Below, in pieces: positions 6,880-11,161 of a DNA stretch of 11,161 nucleotides. Below the pieces are notes generated by a model, which had not been told where the DNA came from, did not search any database, and saw only the letters and a list, made by a program, of their open reading frames with translations. Position numbers and translations under genes: made by a program. Numbering within the stretch: the first letter of the stretch is position 1; each line of letters starts with the position of its first letter. This DNA is from an uncultured Peptococcaceae bacterium (lineage in GTDB: Bacteria > Bacillota > Desulfitobacteriia > Desulfitobacteriales > Syntrophobotulaceae): positions 1-11,161 of the forward strand of contig CALBJS010000287.1 of NCBI GenBank assembly GCA_937892995.1, written 5' to 3'.

Positions 6880-7347
6880 ACTTCAGTCACCATCATCTAA
6901 TATATCGATTTAATGTGAGATGCTATTCAAGTAATCTGTAGTTTCCTTGTTCATTTGCTTTCATCTAAAGTCAACTCATTGATTGGTTCCTCATGTTATT
7001 TGCTGTTTAATTTACAATCTTCTAAGTAAGCGATGAAGTTCTTCTGGGAATTCTCCATAAAAAAATCAGATCTATTTTAATCCAATAAAAATATTTTTTA
7101 TCAATTCGATAGCCAATAATCTTATCGTTTTGATAAAGGTTCAGAGAACCAAAGATCATTTAACTATAGAATTAGATTTACTAGTTTCAGTTGCATAGTG
7201 TCGCCGGAGCAAATGACGAACAAAATATTAAATTTTTCAATGTTAACTTATACTTGCCTAAAAAACAAAAAAACTTCAGACTTTTAGTATTCGGTTTTAA
7301 GCAACTTAATTTTTTTTCAAATAGCTTATTTCAAGGTGGAGTAATAA
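6880..7347. other. AT-rich intergenic region before the second activator
   Basis: About 470 AT-rich bases separate the operon's 3' hairpin from the second activator gene. I see no gene with a ribosome binding site on either strand and no element with the GG/GC spacing of a sigma-54 promoter. The most structured part is the inverted repeat at 7131-7158, listed separately. A short - strand frame ending at 7012 (reading EFPEELHRLLRRL near its end) is protein-like but has no start. Confidence 0.5.
7131..7158. promoter_or_regulatory. Operator-like inverted repeat upstream of the second activator
   Basis: GGTTC (7138-7142) and GAACC (7146-7150) form a perfect repeat around AGA. They are flanked symmetrically by TGAT (7131-7134) and ATCA (7155-7158), with A-runs between. 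The nested symmetry over 28 bases suggests a dimeric DNA-binding site about 240 bases upstream of the activator gene, or a small RNA hairpin. The binder is unknown; the downstream activator itself is one candidate. Confidence 0.4.
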
Positions 7348-7395
7348 TTGTACAAGATCAATAATAAGGTAAAGCCCTATAGAGGTGGTAAGTGT

Positions 7396-8394
7396 ATGTT
7401 GCAAACAATTGATAAACGATTCCACTATAGCAAAGACTTTAAGAATTTGTACACATTCGATGATATTATTGGAACAAGTCCAGTTCTGAATCAAGCTATT
7501 CAAGTTACAAAACATGTCAGTAAAGCAGATTTTAACGTTCTTTTGAGTGGAGAAAGCGGTACCGGGAAAGAACTATTTGCTCAGGCAATCCATAGTCAAT
7601 CCCGTCCAAATGGACCATTTGTGGCCGTTAATTGTGCATCAATTCCTAAGAGTTTAATTGAAAGCGAATTATTCGGATACGAAGGAGGTGCATTTACTGG
7701 TGCTGAAAGAGGAGGACGTCTAGGTAAAATAGAAGCAGCAAATGGTGGTACCCTTTTTTTGGATGAAATCGGAGATATGCCACTTGAAGTTCAGCCGACC
7801 TTATTAAGAGTCCTTGAGGATAAAAAAGTGTTAAGACTTGGCAGTAATAAATACACTCCGGTTAACTTCCGATTAATAACTGCTACGAACAAAGATCTCT
7901 ATCAAATGGTTAAAGAAAAACTTTTTCGCGATGATTTATATTTCCGTTTGTCGATATTTAAGATCAATATACCATCTCTTAGAGATAGAGGAAAAGATGA
8001 AATTCTCTTTCTTTCCCGATATTTTATCGCTAAAATTAGCCACCAGATAAAATGCAAACCTCCAAAGCTATGTCCTGAGGTGTATGATAAATTGACAGAA
8101 TATAACTGGCCTGGCAATGTAAGGCAGTTAGAAAATGCAATGATTTATGCGGTTTATATGGCCCAAAATGGACTAATCAAAATTGATAACTTACCAGATG
8201 ATTTGAAAAACAATTACCCTATCACTAGTGAACACAATAAAAAAAAGTTCTTGTCTTTAAACGAAATAGAAAAAAAAGCAATAGAGGATGTGATGATATA
8301 TACTGAAAATGATAAGAATGAAGCAGTACGTATTTTAGGAATTTCAAAATCTACTTTATATAGAAAACTTAAAAAGTATGGCTTTGAAGATTAA
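7396..8394 (+). CDS. Sigma-54 activator lacking a sensor domain (PspF-like architecture)
   Basis: The product is a 332-residue enhancer-binding protein composed only of an AAA+ domain and a Fis-type HTH. With ATG 7396 as residue 1, Walker A GESGTGKE lies at 52-59, GAFTGA at 98-103, Walker B GTLFLDEIGDMP at 118-129, RDDLYFRL at ~178-185 and WPGNVRQL at 238-245. The HTH is at ~287-329 (NEAVRILGISKSTLYRKLKKYG). All catalytic motifs are intact. Only ~20 residues precede the AAA+ domain (TFDDIIG), so there is no PAS, GAF or receiver module. PspF shares this plan and is controlled by a protein partner. Two starts are plausible: ATG 7396 behind AGAGGTGG (7381-7388), and an in-frame TTG at 7348 behind AAGGTGGAG, giving 348 residues. 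The gene looks more AT-rich than the molybdoenzyme gene. No nearby -24/-12 target is visible, so its regulon is probably elsewhere. Confidence 0.9.
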   Translation: MLQTIDKRFHYSKDFKNLYTFDDIIGTSPVLNQAIQVTKHVSKADFNVLLSGESGTGKELFAQAIHSQSRPNGPFVAVNCASIPKSLIESELFGYEGGAFTGAERGGRLGKIEAANGGTLFLDEIGDMPLEVQPTLLRVLEDKKVLRLGSNKYTPVNFRLITATNKDLYQMVKEKLFRDDLYFRLSIFKINIPSLRDRGKDEILFLSRYFIAKISHQIKCKPPKLCPEVYDKLTEYNWPGNVRQLENAMIYAVYMAQNGLIKIDNLPDDLKNNYPITSEHNKKKFLSLNEIEKKAIEDVMIYTENDKNEAVRILGISKSTLYRKLKKYGFED

Positions 8395-8472
8395 AGTTAT
8401 GCTTAAAGCCGAGGAAAACCAAATTAAAATAAGAGTTTCAAAATTTATATTTTTTAAAGAAGGTGTATAATA

Positions 8473-8601
8473 ATGTGTTTTCGTCCTCCAAGTGCTAGTA
8501 AACCGAAAAAATGTCCTAATTGTGATGCTCTTAATCCTCCTATTGCTAAAAACTGTGTAAAATGCAAGTCAGCTTTAACGGAAGAAAAAAAAGAAAAATA
8601 G
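8473..8601 (+). CDS. 42-residue zinc-ribbon microprotein
   Basis: The small frame encodes MCFRPPSASKPKK, then CPNCDALNPPIAKNCVKC and a charged lysine-rich tail ending EEKKEK. Two CxxC knuckles (C14/C17 and C28/C31) separated by ten residues are the pattern of a minimal zinc ribbon; C2 lies outside it. AAGGTG (8460-8465) sits seven bases before the ATG, so translation is credible despite the size. It follows the sensor-less activator by 78 bases on the same strand and may share its transcript. A role as the activator's protein partner is possible but unproven; a free-standing metal- or nucleic-acid-binding peptide is equally likely. I do not recognise a named family with certainty. Confidence 0.7.
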   Translation: MCFRPPSASKPKKCPNCDALNPPIAKNCVKCKSALTEEKKEK

Positions 8602-8667
8602 TTTTCAGTCAATAATGTTAAGTAAAGTAATGTTTGAAAGACATAGAAAAATAGAATTCATTATAAT

Positions 8668-8703
8668 GGGGACGTAGCAAAACTATAGTTTTGCTACGTC
8701 CCC
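8668..8703. repeat. Perfect 36-base palindrome
   Basis: Two 18-base arms meet without interruption, starting GGGGACGTAGC and ending GCTACGTCCCC around a central CTATAG. As RNA it would fold into a very stable hairpin with a four-base loop. It lies 66 bases beyond the zinc-ribbon gene, but no T-tract follows on either strand, so it is not a classical terminator. GGGGACG...CGTCCCC hairpins resemble the REP-type repeats found with IS200-like transposases in Clostridia (recollection of family style, not a match). A TATAAT box lies directly upstream at 8662-8667 without a well-spaced -35. Confidence 0.7.
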
Positions 8704-8755
8704 TGATTCTCCACTTTTCAGGACTTCTGCACCTTTCTTTCCTGCCGTATCCTGT

Positions 8756-9056
8756 TCATGGACACGGTATTACGGGAGGCCGGTACATTTCTGTACCGAC
8801 CCTGTGAGTCTATGCTCAGAGACCGCGACTGCATAGCATTGCTTTAGCAATTCGCGATTTGAAAGATCGTTCCGTATTAATTTTTCATAAATTCCTTTAT
8901 AAAAAGAAACTACATTATTTTTATTCTCTACGGGGAAGTATATCACAATTTTCTAGCAAAGTCGGTTGTATTTCCAACAATACAACGGTTTTTCTTTCAA
9001 TCCATCCCCTTTTGCGGGGAAATTCCACCCGGTCATGGTCCCGTACCGGAACATGA
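8756..9056. repeat. About 300-base segment bounded by imperfect inverted repeats, MITE-like
   Basis: The left end (8756-8777) holds TCATG, CGG and TACGGGA in order. The right end (9039-9056) holds their exact complements in mirrored order: TCCCGTA, CCG and CATGA. Small internal loops separate the blocks. Inside are several hairpins: CGGTAC/GTACCG (8781-8798), ATTGC/GCAAT (8838-8851) and GTTGTATT/AATACAAC (8965-8986). No gene with a ribosome binding site is seen in the 8602-9137 gap. The arrangement fits a small non-autonomous mobile element or a degenerate IS relic; a structured RNA is the alternative. No target-site duplication was identified. Confidence 0.4.
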
Positions 9057-9137
9057 CGTCGGAGACTTTTATCGCTATTCAGAAATATCAACGACAACGA
9101 AGAACTTACTTCTTCTGATTTAGCTTTAATCCTATAT

Positions 9138-11129
9138 TTACTTCATTTTAAACTGATTTACGGTTTGCTGTAAACTCTCAGCCATCGCCGCCAGATTTTG
9201 GCTGGCAGAGGCGATCTCTTCTACCGAAGCTGTTTGCTCTTCGGTAGCTGCAGAAACCGTCTGAGTCGCCGACATATTTTCCTTACTGATTACATCGACT
9301 TCTCTTACAGAATCGACTATAGCTTGACTTCCTTGAGCCATCTGCTGGATAGCGACAGACATTTCCTGGGTATGACCTGACACTTTATTCGAAAGATCAT
9401 TTATTTCTTCAAAAGCTTGACCGGCAATATTTACTACTTCAATACCAACTTTGATATCTTTTTCGCTGATTTCTATAGAAGTAACCGCATCATTAATATT
9501 AACTTGATTTTGAGTTATGAGCTCGGCAATTTGCTTAGCTGCTTCTTGAGACTGTTCGGCTAACTTACGTACTTCTTCCGCTACTACTGCAAAACCCCTA
9601 CCTTGTTCTCCTGCTCGGGCTGCTTCTATCGCTGCGTTTAAGGCCAGGAGATTAGTTTGTTCAGCTATACCTGTAATGACATTAGTAATCTCATCAATCT
9701 CTCTTGAGCTCTTAGCCAACCTATCAACCGCATCCTGAACCTTGGAGGATACCTCGTCTATGTTCTTCATCTGATCGACTGCCCGTTTTGCTGCTTCTTG
9801 CCCTTCTGTAGCGGCTAAGGCAGCCTCGTTGGTCTGCTGGGCAACAACATTGCTGTTAGCAGCCATTTGTTCCATAGTTGCCGAGCTCTCTTCAACGGCT
9901 GCTGTTATCCCATCCACCGCACTTGCTTGTTGTTCAGCTCCTTGAGCCATATTAGTAACAACCGAAGAAACTTCGTTAGCAGCCTGAGCTTGTTGTTCAG
10001 CACTGGCAGTCAATTCTTCGGACGAAGCCGCTACCTGTTCAGCCATATTGGATACTGTCTTTACAAGAGTACGAAGATTATCCAGCATGGTATTGAAAGC
10101 ATCTCCAAGGATACCTACCTCATCTTTGGTTTTCACATTTACATTGTCCCTTGCCAAATTACCTTTAGCCACCTCCTGGATCTCCAAGATAACACCTCTT
10201 AAGGGAGCGACGATACTCCGAGCGATTAAATAAGCTGCCCCGATTCCGATCAATAAAAAGATAACGGATACCAGCAGAATTACCTGCCGGAGATTATTAA
10301 CCCCAGCCATCACCTCAGTTTGTGGTGCTACAACGGCAAGAGACCAAGCTGTACCTACCACCGGAGCATAACCCATGAACTCTATACCACCGTGATAGGT
10401 ATAAGAACCAACGCCCTTCTCACCTGCTACCATCTTTTTTTCTAATTCCACAAGATCCGCCAATTCAGGGTCAGTCTTTACATTTTCAAAGTCATTGTCC
10501 ATTTTTTCTACCAGTTCTCGGTCATTATAAGCGACAGTTGTCCCATCTTTATTTAGTATGAAAGCTTCCCCAAACTCTCCAAAAACGAGTTTGTCCGTAA
10601 GATTACTTAAGTCATAACCATCCCGAATTGCTATCAGAACAGCACTGATCTGTCCGTTATACGTTATAGGAACTGCATAGGTCATAATAACCGACCCATC
10701 CACTTTACTAACTATAGGATCAGAAACTGAAGGTTTTCCAGCCGCTGCATCTCTGAAATAGGAACGGTCTTTAATGTCTGATACAGCCCCATTGGAGCTT
10801 GTCAAACTACCTGATAAATCCGCAATTCCCATCCGGATATGCCCTGCTCGTTCAATCTCTTCCATCAGGATTTCCATTTTATCCCCTATAGAAATTGCCG
10901 GATTTCGAATAAAAGCATTGTTGGCAAGTACCTCAAGGGAATCAATTTGTGCATTTACATATTCTTCGACAATCATGGCACCTGATTCGGCAAGTTGTTC
11001 AAAGGTTATATCGACCTCATTGACAACTGCTTTCGAAGAGAAGTTATAACTAACGACTCCAAGGGTTCCGCACACTACTAATAAAACAAGACTGAATAAG
11101 AGCACTAATTTTGTAATTATACTTTTCAA
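9138..11129 (-). CDS. Methyl-accepting chemotaxis protein with dCache sensor
   Basis: This 663-residue transmembrane chemoreceptor is complete. TM1 is at ~7-28 and an extracellular double-Cache ligand-binding domain at ~35-275 (GIADLSGSLTSSNG, SDIKDRSYFRDAAAGKPSVSDP). TM2 is at ~281-303, HAMP at ~303-355, and a long methylation/signalling coiled coil runs from ~360 to 660. The conserved hairpin tip that contacts CheA and CheW is at ~488-525 (GIAEQTNLLALNAAIEAARAG). Q/E-rich, alanine-rich helices on both sides supply methylation sites. I do not see the YxRxWY amino-acid-binding signature in the Cache domain, so the ligand is open. Translation starts at TTG, with AAAGGAAGA (11137-11145, read on the - strand) seven bases upstream; no closer ATG exists. 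It ends in QFKMK without a CheR-binding pentapeptide. It is separate from the molybdoenzyme unit, and a shared signal is only a guess. Confidence 0.95.
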   Translation of the reverse strand: MKSIITKLVLLFSLVLLVVCGTLGVVSYNFSSKAVVNEVDITFEQLAESGAMIVEEYVNAQIDSLEVLANNAFIRNPAISIGDKMEILMEEIERAGHIRMGIADLSGSLTSSNGAVSDIKDRSYFRDAAAGKPSVSDPIVSKVDGSVIMTYAVPITYNGQISAVLIAIRDGYDLSNLTDKLVFGEFGEAFILNKDGTTVAYNDRELVEKMDNDFENVKTDPELADLVELEKKMVAGEKGVGSYTYHGGIEFMGYAPVVGTAWSLAVVAPQTEVMAGVNNLRQVILLVSVIFLLIGIGAAYLIARSIVAPLRGVILEIQEVAKGNLARDNVNVKTKDEVGILGDAFNTMLDNLRTLVKTVSNMAEQVAASSEELTASAEQQAQAANEVSSVVTNMAQGAEQQASAVDGITAAVEESSATMEQMAANSNVVAQQTNEAALAATEGQEAAKRAVDQMKNIDEVSSKVQDAVDRLAKSSREIDEITNVITGIAEQTNLLALNAAIEAARAGEQGRGFAVVAEEVRKLAEQSQEAAKQIAELITQNQVNINDAVTSIEISEKDIKVGIEVVNIAGQAFEEINDLSNKVSGHTQEMSVAIQQMAQGSQAIVDSVREVDVISKENMSATQTVSAATEEQTASVEEIASASQNLAAMAESLQQTVNQFKMK

Positions 11130-11161
11130 TTTTTTATCTTCCTTTCATTAATTAATACTTT

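Noticed and set aside
8718..8822. Roughly 35-codon - strand frame with an arginine/lysine-rich end (MNRIRQERKVQKS)
   Set aside because: It looks faintly like the tail of a transposase but has no ribosome binding site and no diagnostic residue.
8859..9056. 65-codon + strand frame in the gap before the chemoreceptor
   Set aside because: It has no ribosome binding site and no motif, and it runs through the hairpins and right-hand inverted repeat of the 8756-9056 element.

Overview
The window looks like a chromosomal segment of a low-to-moderate GC anaerobic Firmicute. A Desulfosporosinus/Desulfitobacterium-type member of the Clostridia is my best guess. The reasons are strong AGGAGG-like ribosome binding sites, TTG starts, two sigma-54 activators, a cytoplasmic molybdopterin enzyme with a four-cluster ferredoxin partner, and a large dCache chemoreceptor. 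This is inference from style and gene content, not a sequence match.

Layout. Bases 1-273 hold the end of a transcription unit that enters from the left (a + strand terminator near 189-216) and no convincing gene. At 274-1740 (- strand) lies a PAS/AAA+/Fis-type sigma-54 activator of RocR type. It diverges from a three-gene unit on the + strand: an MFS transporter (2210-3427), a DMSO-reductase-family molybdopterin enzyme without an export signal (3582-6065) and a DmsB-like protein with 16 cluster cysteines (6065-6802). The 470-base divergent region carries a nearly complete sigma-54 control module: a sigma-A-like promoter for the regulator, TTCA(A)GTG-type inverted half-sites, a run of A-tracts and a -24/-12 element (1997-2012) facing the transporter.

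Working model (inference): the regulator senses a small molecule through its PAS domain, binds the inverted half-sites and fires the sigma-54 promoter. The MFS protein imports the substrate, and the cytoplasmic molybdenum or tungsten enzyme transforms it with its Fe-S partner. There is no membrane anchor subunit, no Tat signal and no chaperone gene in the unit. That separates it from classical respiratory DmsABC/PsrABC operons and recalls cytoplasmic transhydroxylase or catechol-dehydroxylase-like systems. The substrate cannot be read from the sequence.

After a strong hairpin (6841-6879) and an AT-rich gap comes a second sigma-54 activator (7396-8394). It consists only of AAA+ and Fis-type HTH domains (PspF-like, no sensor). 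A 42-residue zinc-ribbon microprotein (8473-8601) follows. Next is a gene-free stretch of about 530 bases with a perfect 36-base palindrome and a roughly 300-base segment bounded by imperfect inverted repeats, possibly a MITE- or REP-like element. The window closes with a complete methyl-accepting chemotaxis protein on the - strand (9138-11129), starting at TTG.
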